A stretch of 64,000 bases of DNA from Anastatus disparis (Eukaryota > Arthropoda > Insecta > Hymenoptera > Eupelmidae). This document shows, in pieces, positions 53,031 to 64,000 of the stretch; the first letter of the stretch is position 1; every line of letters begins with the position of its first letter. The stretch lies in the NCBI GenBank assembly GCA_017163975.1, contig JAFFSR010000136.1:6941501-7005500 (forward strand). Reading direction: 5' to 3'. A model generated the notes under the pieces. The model was not told the DNA's origin. It saw only the letters and a list, made by a program, of their open reading frames with translations, and did not search any database. Both the position numbers and the translations under genes were made by a program.

Positions 53031-56000
53031 CGATGTTTTCGATTATATCGTTTAAAATAGACCTTTGGAAAGACTTGAAAACGTTTTCTAAGCGACCTCG
53101 ATATGACGTTTTATAACCAACTTCAACGAATATTTTTATTTTAAACCATATAAAACAAATCATTGGGTAAACATTTTAGACGTTTATCAAACGTTTATAA
53201 ATGATTTTTTATAGCTTTTTTTCAGACATTTGATCGTCAGAATTTAGACGTTTATTAGGAGTCTAGTAAACGTTATGTACTCTCAAAAGGATTTCGCTTC
53301 AAAAAAAGGTAAGAAAAATTTTAATTAAAAAGTATTTTATTTAACTTTATTCTGACATATAATTAAGATTTATAGAACTAAAAAAGTATTTTTATCTAAA
53401 ATATTTTTATAATATAAATTCATATAATAAAAAATTAATGAAAAGTATGATTATAACATTAATAGTTTTAATAAAAGCTTTAATCATATAACACTTAATA
53501 GAGTTGATAAGTATTAAAATTAGTACATTCTTTTTATATAAAATAAAATGAAACAAGAGCATATTTACTATCATAAATTATTTAAAAAAATGTTTTTAAT
53601 TTAAGGCTCAGTTAAATCTAGAGGATAGCACTGGCTATGATTATCTATAAAATGAATGTTTTCATTAATAAAAATTGATAATTTTCGTTTATATGTCGTC
53701 AAGATTTTAATAAAAACTATTTTTATACAAAATTATGAAATTCTTTCAAGATTGGAATATTTTGCTACTGCTCCATTTTAAGATTAAATTATTTTGATTA
53801 TCTTTTACAGTCATATTATTACATTTTTATCATTCAAGAATAATATCAATTATCATAGACTACAAAAAACTTGGTTGATTTCGCAAATCTGTCTTCAATA
53901 TTTAAAGACGTTTCTTTGTTGAAGTAAAGTTTGTTAGTTGCATAATGTGATAAAAAAAAGTTAGTCAAAAAAATAAAAGCGATAGAACAAGTGTTATAAT
54001 GTGTTTACACAAACAAATTTTGATTTCAATCAGAATTCGAATAATGATTTTTTATATAATAATTTTTATTAACAAAATCTCATAAATTATCTAATAGAAA
54101 AAGTAAACTAAATGAATAACTTATATGAGTATCATGAACGAATTACTAGTGAAAAATTTGAGCCAAGTGTAATTAAAATTTTTATACATTATATGTGAAT
54201 ATTATTATTTATTAACTTATTTATCATTATTAAATTAGATAATAAACAATTTTTTAAAACAGGAAAAATTTGTTAAATACTATTTTATTAAAAAAAAAAA
54301 TTCTGTCACAAATTAATTTTTTGTTATTTGGTTAATTAATCACAAAAATAACTACGAAACTGCTACTAGAAAAGTACTTATCTTGAAAAAATTAATTAAT
54401 TTTAATCTTTTTGAATTATGCGATAAAAAGTAGTTGAGAAATGACAATAATAAAAATATTATTACTAAAAAAATTTAGAAATGAACGCATAAAACATTTA
54501 TTTTAAATATTTACAATTATTATGCAAGAAGCTTAGAAGAATTTTTGAAATTTTCCAATACCTTACATGAGCTTTTTGCTAGATGGAATTTTTGGCAGAA
54601 AATCAAAGAAGAAATCTTGTTCAGTACTCTTGCACGTGAAAATCAAATGTAAATACTTGGAAAATCCATATATGAAATTTCTACTGAAGTTAAAATAAAT
54701 GACTTTTTAAAATAAAAAATGCTTTTGATTGCTTTGGCACTATGCTTTCTCTACAGGTCATTGCATTTAAACAAATTTATTAAATGTACTGTATTTATTA
54801 AAACTCTATTGAGCTTTCTTTTTTCGATAGGTGAACACAATTTGAGTCAAATTTGACGAAAATCAATCAAACAGTTTATATAAGTAATAACTTACTAATG
54901 AAATAAATGTACTAGTAAATGGACAAATCTATCAAAAAATAAATTTTATAATTAAATTTAAAAAATCAATCATATATGATAAATATAATTATTGATATAT
55001 GTACAAAAATTAATATAATCTTTTAATAAATATTCTTTATATTATTTTAACTAGAAAAAGTAACGTATAAAGACTCTATTAAGTTATAATCTCTAAGAAC
55101 TGTATATACGAAACTGATTGTAACATTCATATATACTCGCACACTTATATACTATAAACAAAATAATAATTTAGGATAAGGTCCATAGAGCACAAAGTGC
55201 ATGGCCATCTAGTTAGTTCAAGTCTGACAGCATAAGAGAGAGCACAAAATAAAGACTTATAAAAATTTACTTCTTTGTGCTTTCTGACTACACCTTCTTC
55301 CTTTAAATTCCAACAATAATCTTGTGCAAAATTATTTTTTGCTTTGAAATATAAGTTCAAAATGTCTCAGAGCGCTTTCTCGATACTTTTACAAGCTGAC
55401 ACTTCCATTTACATCGATTGTGTTAAAGTTTCAGCCAAAAATGTGACCTTATTTTTTCAAGATATATAAATTGACATTTTATAATTTTAAAATATAAATC
55501 AATAATATTATTTTTTAAAGATTTAATCATTTTTAATTGTTAAATTGAATGAAAAGGTTTAATTCTATTTAAAATAACCACTTACTAATAACATTGTCTA
55601 TTTACTATGTTTTTCAAATATCAAATAATTATTAAAATTTTCAATTTAAATTAAATAACTTTTTGTATTTAAAAAGAGTTGAATTAGTCTTAAATCAAAG
55701 TTAATGGCTTTTAGTCAGTTTTAGTCTTTTAATTGTCCATTTACCGACTACTTCACTGTTATAAAATATTGAAATTTATATTTAATTTGGAAGATAAATA
55801 AAAAATTGTTATAAAAAAACTGTTGATAAACAACTGCAAATAATAACAAAAAATGTCGATGATTCATAATATTATTTATATTACAAGAATAAAAATTAAA
55901 TTTTTATAAAAAAATTTAATAGCAAAATGTTCAAAACAAAAATAACGATAATTATAAACGATACTGCTAAACGATAATACTAAAATGATATAATTTGTAT

Positions 56001-59000
56001 CAATATAATTGAAAAAAAATTATTATTTCATAAAGGCATTTCCGAGAATTAAAAATTATAATTTACATTATCTTAATGTGATATATTGTTTGTACACAAA
56101 AATAAACGATTGCCAAAATATTTTTTTTATTTTTACTACCTTGAAACTAGACACTTTTAGATTTCTAATGAAAATTTCATTTGAACGCATCGGGTACAAT
56201 CAATGTCACATTGCGAAATTCAAATAATTCTGACAGCTGTTTATGCATATATGTAATTTGAATAGTTAATGGAATGCTTTGAATTAAATGAATTGGCAAG
56301 CCTATTAAAGTAAAAGTAAGTACAATTAACATACTTTGTATTTGCACGTGAAGTGAAAAAATCTCTGCGCTTTTAGGTATAATTTAGTACTACTTTGTTT
56401 GTTTGAAGTTGACGATGTTCGCAGTTTATATTTTAAAACAATCTACTTTTTTTATTGTTCTTTGTTAATTACCAAGTCTATTATTTAAAAAAGCTTTATT
56501 ATAAAGGAAAAAAGCATGCCAATATAAATAATAAAAAAATATAAAAATATACTAATTATCTTGATTAAAATAAGTACATTGTAAAGTACATTGTTAGTTT
56601 ACATCAGAGTATAAAACTATACAATGTAAGTTAATTAACTTCAATGTGAAACTTTAAAAAGAAACTGCGAATAATTTCTTGTACATCATACAGCGAAATG
56701 TCAACAAAAACTCAAAATCTTTGCCAATTCTTATGTTAAAACATTTCTAATTATTTGCAGTTATTTTTATAACTTTTGTTCTTAACAGTTTTAATAATTC
56801 TTTATCATTGTTTAAGCAATATTAATGCTTCTTCTTAACATGTTTTTATTGTGTGAAATTAAATTTCTATCATACTATATAACTTGTTTCTGAAATAAAT
56901 TTTTAAAATTGTCATTCGTTTAATCCATGAAAAAAATAGGTTTTCAGTAAATGCACGTGATTTAATATTTTACATCATAAAAATATTTAGAATTTAAAAT
57001 AACTACAAATATGCCATTATATTAAAAGCCAAAATGATTTTTTAACTTTTTCCTAAAACATTAAAACAATTTCCAAGTAAAGCATCAGGTTTTGAAAACT
57101 CGTGTATACGTTCCTGACCAAAATCCGATCACGTGTTTTCTTAAGCATTGCCCAATAGTCTAACTCCGACCTGTTACTTTGACTTCTCTTACCGATATTA
57201 CATATACACACACATCGTATACTATGTATAAGAATAAAAACGAATAAATATTATAGAAGGCCGTGCAGCATATAGCGCGCTCTTGAAAAACTACGATGTA
57301 GTTAAGTAAGATGAAGATGGAGCGAGAGATAACGATTTAGTAAAGTGTACAACAAATTGTTAAAAAAAGAAGATAAAGTATGAGTTTAAAAAAAAAATTA
57401 AAATACGCAATATAAAAAAAAAATTTAAATAGGTCCCAATCTTTGTTTTTATTTTTTTAGTAGGGTTTATCGATTATCAAATATAACCTGTTCTCCGAAT
57501 GAATAATTAAAAATGATAATTTATGTTAACATTATTTTATTTTCGTACTTTCAGTAAAAAAAGAGAAAAATTACATTAACGACAAAGACGTCGAGTTTAA
57601 AACAGAACAAGTATGCTTTTAACATTTGTATACATATATATGTACTTACACGTACTCGCAACACTTGTTCACAAAATTCACATTTACGCCGCATCTCTTA
57701 GCGGTCATTCTTACTTAAAATATATTTAGCGGCACTATTCTCTCTCTCCCTTTCTACCGTTTGTACTTTTTTTTACAAATCTTTTTTTTGCAAATTTTTT
57801 TCTTTTCGTCTTTTTGTTGGCGCGCATTTCTTGCGTAGCGAGCTGGCGCTGCCTTAATGATTGAATTGGAATGTAAACAAATCGAGCTACATTTTATTTT
57901 TTATTTGTTCTATTCACCAATTCTTTAGTTTTTTCTTTTCGTTTTTATTAGGTTTTACGTGGTTTTGTAGAATAAAATAGCCATAGCTCATTTCGTTAGT
58001 AATAGAGTTGATGATATCTTTAGATCATTTTTACGATTCTTAATTTATGTTATACGATGTCGAATAATTTTACTATTTTAGTCAGTAGAAAAAACTCGAT
58101 AATCCAGTTTATGGCAATTTTGATACGTAATGTATTACACAATATTTTTTTTCAAATCGTTTTTATTTAATTTTATAATCATACAATAGAAAAAAATTAA
58201 ATTTTTTAAATTAAATTTAAAATCTTACAAACTTCTAAATCAGATGTAATTTTACAATTTCTTTTATCATTGCTTTCTTATAAAGAAAGCTTTGTTTAAG
58301 TTTATAAATTTTTATTTAGTTTTCAACATATAAATCTATATTTAGATTTAGAGTCCAAAAAACAGTTATTAAAACGTGTGCACGCACGTGGATAGGTGAG
58401 TGTAAATATGTTCTTTGATTGTCAAAAATTACTAGAGAACCAATTAAAATTTCAAAGAGGTATTTTATATTTTATATTTAAAACGCGTTTTCATAAGTTT
58501 GTAACGATTGAAAAATCATATATCTTGCTTAAGTGAATTTATTATTTCTTTTGTACCTTTAAATTTTTAAAAATATTTTTCAAAACATTTTTAAACAACG
58601 TTAAAAATGTTTTATGAAAACTTCTTAAAAGAATTTCATGACTATTTTAAAAATATACTTTGATGTCAAAATTAAAAATATTTCAAAAAGTTAAAAAAAT
58701 ATTTATTTGTAATATTTTGTTTCACTTATTTTGGAATATTTTGTTTAATTAATTTTAAAATATATAATATAATTTTACAACATTACTTTAATTTTTACAT
58801 ATTCCAAAATATTTGCTGAAAATATTTAAACGTTCATGAATGTTAAAACATTCAATGAAAATTCATTAAAATGTTATAATACATTTTTAATGTCTGTTTT
58901 CAATTTTATATAATTAAAAATAAAAGCATTTTGGTATACACTTCAAAAGGTTTTGAAACATTGCAATAAAACATTAAATCCATGTATTTCCCTAAATATT

Positions 59001-59380
59001 TACCGAAATTGTATTTAAACACTTACAAAACTTTTGATAAATCGATTAATAACCTTCGTTCGAAACAATTAATAAAAATTTTGATATTTTTAAAATAATT
59101 TTTTAAAATATTGAATTTGTATATTAAAAACTATTTTTTAAAGACATTTAAAAATTTAATTATATTTTGGTTAAGCATTATATAATAATACAAATATGCT
59201 TCTATTACATTTTAAGTTACTTTTAAACAATAGCGTAATGCAATCAGCAACTAGAATAGTGATTCTCGGGAACTATCAGAGTAATGACCGAAACCTATAC
59301 AGTATTGAGTAATTTCTTCGAAAATCTTATATTAGAATCTGGTTAAAAATCGTCACCTAAAACTATTAATCAAATCGTAC
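53031..59380. other. Gene-poor AT-rich region
   Basis: It contains diverged direct repeats of TTAGACGTTTAT at 53170-53270 and a GC-richer patch at 57.2-57.9 kb (GTTGGCGCGCATTTCTTGCG). A 56-bp exon-like piece at 57555-57610 is discussed under rejected items. Otherwise nothing. Confidence 0.5.
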
Positions 59381-59808
59381 ATATGAGGATATCTCTACAA
59401 TTTTTAATCTTTTTATGATGTTTTTGAAAATTCATTTTACTGGCGTTACTGGGTTACCCAATGATGCACACTATTTAAACTAGGTTCATACCTTTTGTAC
59501 AATCTGGAAACTCTATTTTTTATGCATTCAGTGAATGTGCCATCAACGGTATAGTAGATATTTCTATAAAACGTAAATTTTTACATGGATAAAATTTCCG
59601 TAATTTTATCCATATAAAAATTTACGTTTTATAGAAATATCTACTATACGGTCGGTGGCACATTCACTGGATACATAAAAAATAGAGTTTCCAGATTGTA
59701 CAAAAGGTATGGACCTAGTTTAAATAGTGTGCATCATTGGGTAACCCAGTAATAGCTGTAAAATGACATATCACAGAAAGATTAAAAATTGTAGAGATAT
59801 CCTCATAT
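59381..59808. repeat. Long near-perfect inverted repeat (arms about 210 bp, spacer 5 bp)
   Basis: The left arm 59381-59596 starts ATATGAGGATATCTCTACAA and ends ATGGATAAAATT. The right arm 59602-59808 starts AATTTTATCCAT and ends TTGTAGAGATATCCTCATAT. Blocks such as ACTGGGTTACCCAATGATGC and TTGTACAATCTGGAAACTCT recur inverted with few differences (roughly ten bases of indel in total). There is no ORF in it. It is a fold-back element or a source of long hairpin RNA. Confidence 0.9.
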
Positions 59809-59839
59809 ATAATATTTGTTTTAAACTCGTTGAAAATCA

Positions 59840-60031
59840 TAGTTTTTTTTTAAACTGTGATCACTGCTGTTGCAATGCTAATTAGAGATAAAGGTTTGCA
59901 ACGCAATTCTGAACAAAGCACATGCAACGTACAGTGGTGCTTGTATTAATTAACTGAAACTGAGACTCGAACTCAAGTCAACGAATTATAAATCCATCAT
60001 TCAACCGAGTGAGCCACTCAATACCTTTAAG
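59840..60031 (-). repeat. SINE copy, diverged, reverse orientation
   Basis: The minus-strand head (AGGTATTGAGTGGCTCACTC), box B (GAGTTCGAGTCTC) and body (CAAGCACCACTGTACGTTGC) are recognisable but carry more changes than the other copies. It starts some 30 bp right of the long fold-back at 59381-59808. Confidence 0.75.
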
Positions 60032-61259
60032 ATAGCATGGTCAAAACGTTTTTTTTCAGAAAATTGTGTTTAAATGTTCACATTTAAGTAAAAATTCCAC
60101 AAAAACACGCTTAATCAAACGTAAGAACTGATTTTTGAAAAATATTATTTGATCGACTTTTTAATCGCACGATATTTTGACGGGAAATTTCACATACCAT
60201 TTTTCAATGGTATCTTGTTGACAAACTATGATAAGTTTTACCCTTGAACTTGAGTCAAAATAATAGGCAACATTTAAGTGTTATGATATAATATGTGTAC
60301 TTATCGTTTACTAGAATTAATTTCTGTATTTAATGTGTCACATTTTATTTTTTAAAAGCATATAACTTTCCTGCTCAGAAAAGATGAAAATTGTGCATTG
60401 AACGATGACAACACTCAGTTTCAAATATTTTTTTAAATATTTTGAAAATATTTCAAGTGGCAACTCGGAGAACCACTGTAGGACCCCATAGCCAACAGCA
60501 ACGAAAAAAAAAATATTTTATGGAACTATATTTATGCTGTAACATTTTGAATTTTAGAAATATTTTAATAATCCATTTGCGATGATCGTAATAGTATAAT
60601 AAATTTTATAAAAAAGTTTTCATAGTAACTCAGAAATATATTTTTAATTTTATAATTGTGTATTTTATTTCTAAATCTAAGCATAATCAAATACATTGGT
60701 GATAGCACATTAATTATGTTATATTTATTATGTTTATGGAAATCAAAGGAGTAAATCTCTCGTTAATTTAAATAATTTAGATATTCATTTTATACCTCTG
60801 AAACTTATAACACTTCTAAGTAGTTAAATTCTTCATTGTAATTTAAATTTTAAATAATCCTGCTACATTGTATATATTTATATAAAAATTTTTTCAGACA
60901 AAAAAATAATTATTATTTTAAAAAGTATTACATAAATTTTTATTATGGGAATGAAAACGTATTTTCCGTAATTTTTTTTTTAACATAATCTTCAGATAAA
61001 CATTGATTTGACTAGATCATTTGAAGAGCGCAAGTAATAAACATGTTGTTATTGATACATTATTTTGAAAAAAGATGATGTTAAAATTCATATAAATAAA
61101 ATCCTTACATCAAGCGCTTCTCAATATTTAAAATATCGCTTATAACATCTTTAATTGCAAACATCTGACAATAAAAGCAAGTACTAAATACTACAGCGAG
61201 AGACAGTCGCCAAAAGCCATCAAGAGCGCAGGCGTCTCTATAAACAAGAAGACACGCGC
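60032..61259. other. AT-rich stretch before the GC-rich island
   Basis: No gene or ordered repeat is seen between the reverse SINE and the GA run. Confidence 0.5.
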
Positions 61260-61280
61260 GTCCACACAGTGTAAAAGAGC

Positions 61281-61314
<34 letters not shown>

Positions 61315-61930
61315 CAAAAACATTTAGGCCGCTGGCGCTCGCTGAGAGCGCGCGTGCACAGTTCAGTGTGCTGCTGCTGTGTGAAAGCAAGTTATACACA
61401 CACGGCAGAAAGGCGAGGCCGCCACCGCCAGCCGACATTATTATAAAACAACGTACACGTATATACATAGAATTTAATGTAACGAAAGAGCGGCTTTTTC
61501 TACTTGCTGCTAACTCTCTTTTTCTTTACCACTTAAGTTCAAGAGAGACAGACAAAGTATTAATAGTTAAGCGAAAGAGAGAGAAAAAAAGACCGGAAGT
61601 ACGTTTAACTGTGTCTACGCATATACGTTTTGACTGTCACACATTGACTTTGTGTGCTTAAAAAATCCCACCTACGTATTTTAAGTGTACGTGTTGTAAC
61701 ATTGTGTGCATTATGTTTGTACGTGTGTGAGTGAAGAAAGAAAAAAAAGAGAGAAAAAAAGACGGAGATCGACGCAGTTTTGGAGCACGGAACAACTACT
61801 GATACGTTTCATATATACCAAAAGAAAATAAAGTATTTTTAAACAAAATAATCTCGAATAATCGTTAACTATTAAGTTGGTATTATTAAGAAGAATAAAA
61901 GGCGTCTGGAAGGAATTTTTAATGCGCGCC
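61260..61930 (+). promoter_or_regulatory. GC-rich, GA-rich promoter or 5' leader region
   Basis: This stretch has far more CG dinucleotides and C/G-rich words than the rest of the window (for example GCGCTCGCTGAGAGCGCGCG at 61335-61354). It includes a GA run at 61281-61314 and an initiator-like TTCAGTGTG near 61360. A 97-codon frame starting at GTG 61368 runs through it but has no ATG and biased composition, so I read the region as promoter plus untranslated leader of a gene lying to the right. Confidence 0.4.
61281..61314. repeat. GA microsatellite
   Basis: GAAAGAGAGAGAGAGAGAGA and continuation, upstream of the possible first exon at 61922. Such runs bind GAGA-type factors in insects. Confidence 0.8.
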
Positions 61931-61968
61931 ATGAGTACCAAATACTGCGCAGGCATCATCATCAGCAG
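61922..61968 (+). CDS. Possible first coding exon of a gene extending right
   Basis: Two in-frame ATGs (61922 and 61931) follow the GC-rich leader; the second has a good context (GCGCCATGAGT). The frame reads MSTKYCAGIIIS and reaches CAG followed by GCAAGT at 61969, the exact consensus of a GC-AG intron donor. Continuing unspliced, the frame stops about 20 codons later. Joining it to the acceptor near 63958 gives an immediate stop, so the real partner exon is probably outside the window. The product is unknown. Confidence 0.25.
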
Positions 61969-62437
61969 GCAAGTGTTCTATACAGTATATATTCATTATC
62001 ACTCTTTCTCTTTTTAGCGCTCGGCTCTATGGGCTAAGTTTCTCTCTCTTACTTTCGTGCGCGCTACGTCTGATAATTACCTCTTTCGAACGTTTCATTA
62101 GCGATACAAGCTTTTAGAGGCTAAATCTTAATGGTAGCTGGATTTTTAGTAAATCTTACGATAAATATTACAATTATTTTGTTTGATTATTATTTATGGG
62201 TTTGGAATATTTTTTATACAGCGGATCTCTGAATGTTACAGGCCATATGTAGTTGGATGCATACCACTTGGATCTTTACTTATCTCTTCAGTAGTATGAG
62301 TCTTAAATTGCGGAGAGTTTTAGTAATTCTGAAAATTTAGTTCCTAAATAATTTAAATTTAAAATTAAACATTATTATTGTTGTATTCTACTCATATTTT
62401 TTAACATAAATATCTGAGATACGATTAAAAAAAAAGT

Positions 62438-62490
62438 AACAAAACTAGGACTCGAACCCGGGACCAATGTTATCAAAGCGGTCTTGTTTC
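62438..62490 (-). repeat. tRNA-like fragment with box B
   Basis: The minus strand has GGTCCCGGGTTCGAGTCCTA, a good T-arm/box B, preceded by a TTTGATAACATTGG segment resembling an anticodon arm. No D-arm or matching 5' acceptor strand is visible, so it is a tRNA-derived remnant or SINE piece rather than a gene. It does not match the body of the main SINE family. Confidence 0.35.
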
Positions 62491-63323
62491 TTTTAAACAA
62501 ATAATTTTCGACGTAGATCGTTTTATAATTTTTTTTTCTTTTTATAAGTTACTCTATATTATTACAATCATATAGATATTATTGATTTTCATGACTCACT
62601 TTTCTAGGAAACTGTTGTTACTAATGTTTTGAAACTTATTGATTTGACTGAATTAACAAAATAATGATAAGATGTAGCTTTCTTTCTTGCAAATGCAAAT
62701 ATTTAGTTTAAATAATTTTAAAAATTAATATTTCAGTTGAACATCAAAATAATGTTTATTCTAAAAAAGGAGTAAAAGTAATTAAAAATGGTATGCGTGT
62801 GCGCTAGATATACCGTCCAGCATATAATACGAACTTCAACCAAGAGAAAGAAAGTATATATATATTGTGGCCGCACTTGCTAAGAAAGAGATTCAACTTT
62901 TGTGTGTCCTACGAATATGTAGGGTTTAATAATAGCCAAGAGCAGCCGTTAGCTCTTTCTCCCAAAATAATGATTGGATCAGCCTAGAGAGAGAGTCCAG
63001 ACTCTCATCGCTTTTCACTGTACACCTCTATCCCGTAGGATCATTAAAATTTCATTCTCTTTCTCTTCTAATTAATTATTTTCTATATTTATAATTTTCA
63101 CAAATTTTTTTTATGAATAACAGCCGATTTTTAATTTAAATTTTAATCGATACTGCACTGAAACAACTAGACTTCGGTTTTTTTGAGTTTTTATTTTTGT
63201 TGTAAAATTATTTTTATTTTATTCCCTTTTAAAATAAGAGTCGTTTTAGTCTTCTTTTTCGTTATGCTATCATCCGGTTTGAGAAATGCGGTTTTATACA
63301 GCCACCCAGCAAGCTTCTAATTG

Positions 63324-63371
63324 TCTATACATGTATGTATAAGTTGCATGTGTATATGTATACATAGACAC
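63324..63371. repeat. Short palindromic hairpin
   Basis: TGTCTATACATGTATGTATA pairs imperfectly with TATATGTATACATAGACA around a 10-nt loop. It lies in an AT-rich, apparently untranslated stretch near the right end. Too weakly supported to call an ncRNA. Confidence 0.35.
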
Positions 63372-64000
63372 TTGGCGAATTTTCATTTTTAATTTTTGCG
63401 CTAACAAGGTAGTCTTAGTAACAAAAAGGTCAACTTAAAACGAAAATTTTTATTAATGATAATATAAGTTAGAACATTTTAAATTTTTAAATGAGCTATT
63501 GTGTAGCTTTCATGATTAATTTTATGACATTTGCTTACATATTTTTTTGTTTAAAAAAAGAAAGTTCTTAATCTATTTCTGTAGTTTTACATTTCTATAA
63601 AAAATTATACAATAAAGTGAAACATGAGTTTGTAAAATTAAAAGGAAAAAATTTAGTTTCTTCAAGAAATATAGAAAACCTGTTACTATTAATAATTATA
63701 TTAACAATCAATAACTATGATAATAGTTGAATGCACTTTATGTTTGCAAACAAGTGGAAAATCACTGTAGCAAAATTTAAAAATTTTACTCTTTCACAGA
63801 CAGATAACTTATAAAAAGAAATACAAAAATACTTACTAATACTACTTGTTAAAAAAATAGTAAAAATAATTTATAATATGCCTTTAAATATCTTTGACTG
63901 AAGCATTAAAATAATTTGCGTTATATTAAAATTTGGTATTTTTTGTTTATTTTTACAGAAAGTGATGCCATGGTAAATTGTAACGTTAACAGAAATTAAG

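Larger units (their letters stand above)
61969..64000. other. Possible first intron of the gene starting at 61922
   Basis: It is AT-rich with a GC-richer, GA/CT-containing patch at 62.77-63.06 kb, including GAGAGAGAGTCCAGACTCTC. An acceptor-like TTTTACAG occurs at 63950-63957, but the sequence after it stops immediately in the frame of the candidate first exon. Confidence 0.35.

Noticed and set aside
57555..57610. Exon-like segment reading KKEKNYINDKDVEFKTEQ
   Set aside because: Splice-like ends are present, but it is short, AT-rich and lysine-heavy, with no neighbouring exons. Too weak to annotate.
61368..61661. 97-codon plus-strand frame
   Set aside because: It starts at GTG, not ATG, and runs through a GC- and GA-rich leader with no protein-family features. 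More likely untranslated.
1..64000. CRISPR array, prophage or operon structures
   Set aside because: Spliced genes and SINEs show a eukaryotic genome. No regularly spaced direct repeats with unique spacers were seen.

Overview
This window is nuclear DNA from an arthropod, most likely an insect. It is very AT-rich (I estimate about three quarters A+T by eye). Genes are split by many short GT-AG introns, insect-type TATA and initiator motifs occur, and the non-coding DNA carries tRNA-derived SINEs, MITEs and fold-back repeats. A hymenopteran is my best guess, but the sequence does not prove it. Most long reading frames in the window are chance frames in AT-rich DNA. Real coding sequence is confined to two multi-exon genes plus a few uncertain small exons.

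Layout. 1-28.3 kb: no confident gene, mostly AT-rich filler. It holds a cluster of nested inverted repeats at 2.0-2.9 kb, islands of higher GC with GA/TC runs and TATA-like motifs (5.6-6.2, 9.1-9.4, 13.1-13.3 and 19.3-19.4 kb), one reverse SINE (20.0 kb), several fold-back elements (21.9-24.2 kb) and a MITE with clean TA duplications (27.0-27.8 kb). 28.3-39.1 kb, plus strand: thirteen coding exons of AREL1, a HECT-type E3 ubiquitin ligase with a SAM-like N-terminal extension, a membrane segment, a filamin-type repeat and a complete C-terminal HECT domain. Its first coding exon was not found. 40.4-49.5 kb, minus strand: a six-exon coiled-coil protein I cannot name, convergent with AREL1. Its C-terminus hinges on a 7-T run that looks like a frameshift. 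The large third intron of this gene holds a TATA/initiator promoter and a small ORF on the opposite strand (44.1-44.4 kb). 50-61 kb: gene-poor, with SINEs, a probable MITE and a striking inverted repeat with arms of about 210 bp (59.4-59.8 kb). 61.2-62.0 kb: a GC-rich, GA-rich promoter or leader region followed by a possible first coding exon whose donor would be of the GC-AG class. The rest of that gene would lie to the right of the window.

The two main genes end tail to tail, with predicted poly(A) signals only about 300 bp apart. Nothing ties them together functionally. AREL1 is known from vertebrates as an anti-apoptotic ubiquitin ligase acting on IAP antagonists; the coiled-coil protein is probably structural or an adaptor. 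The most interesting leads are a miRNA-like hairpin in an AREL1 intron, the C-terminal frameshift, the long perfect fold-back at 59.4 kb, the SAM-like extension of AREL1, and the compact promoter plus small ORF at 44.1 kb.
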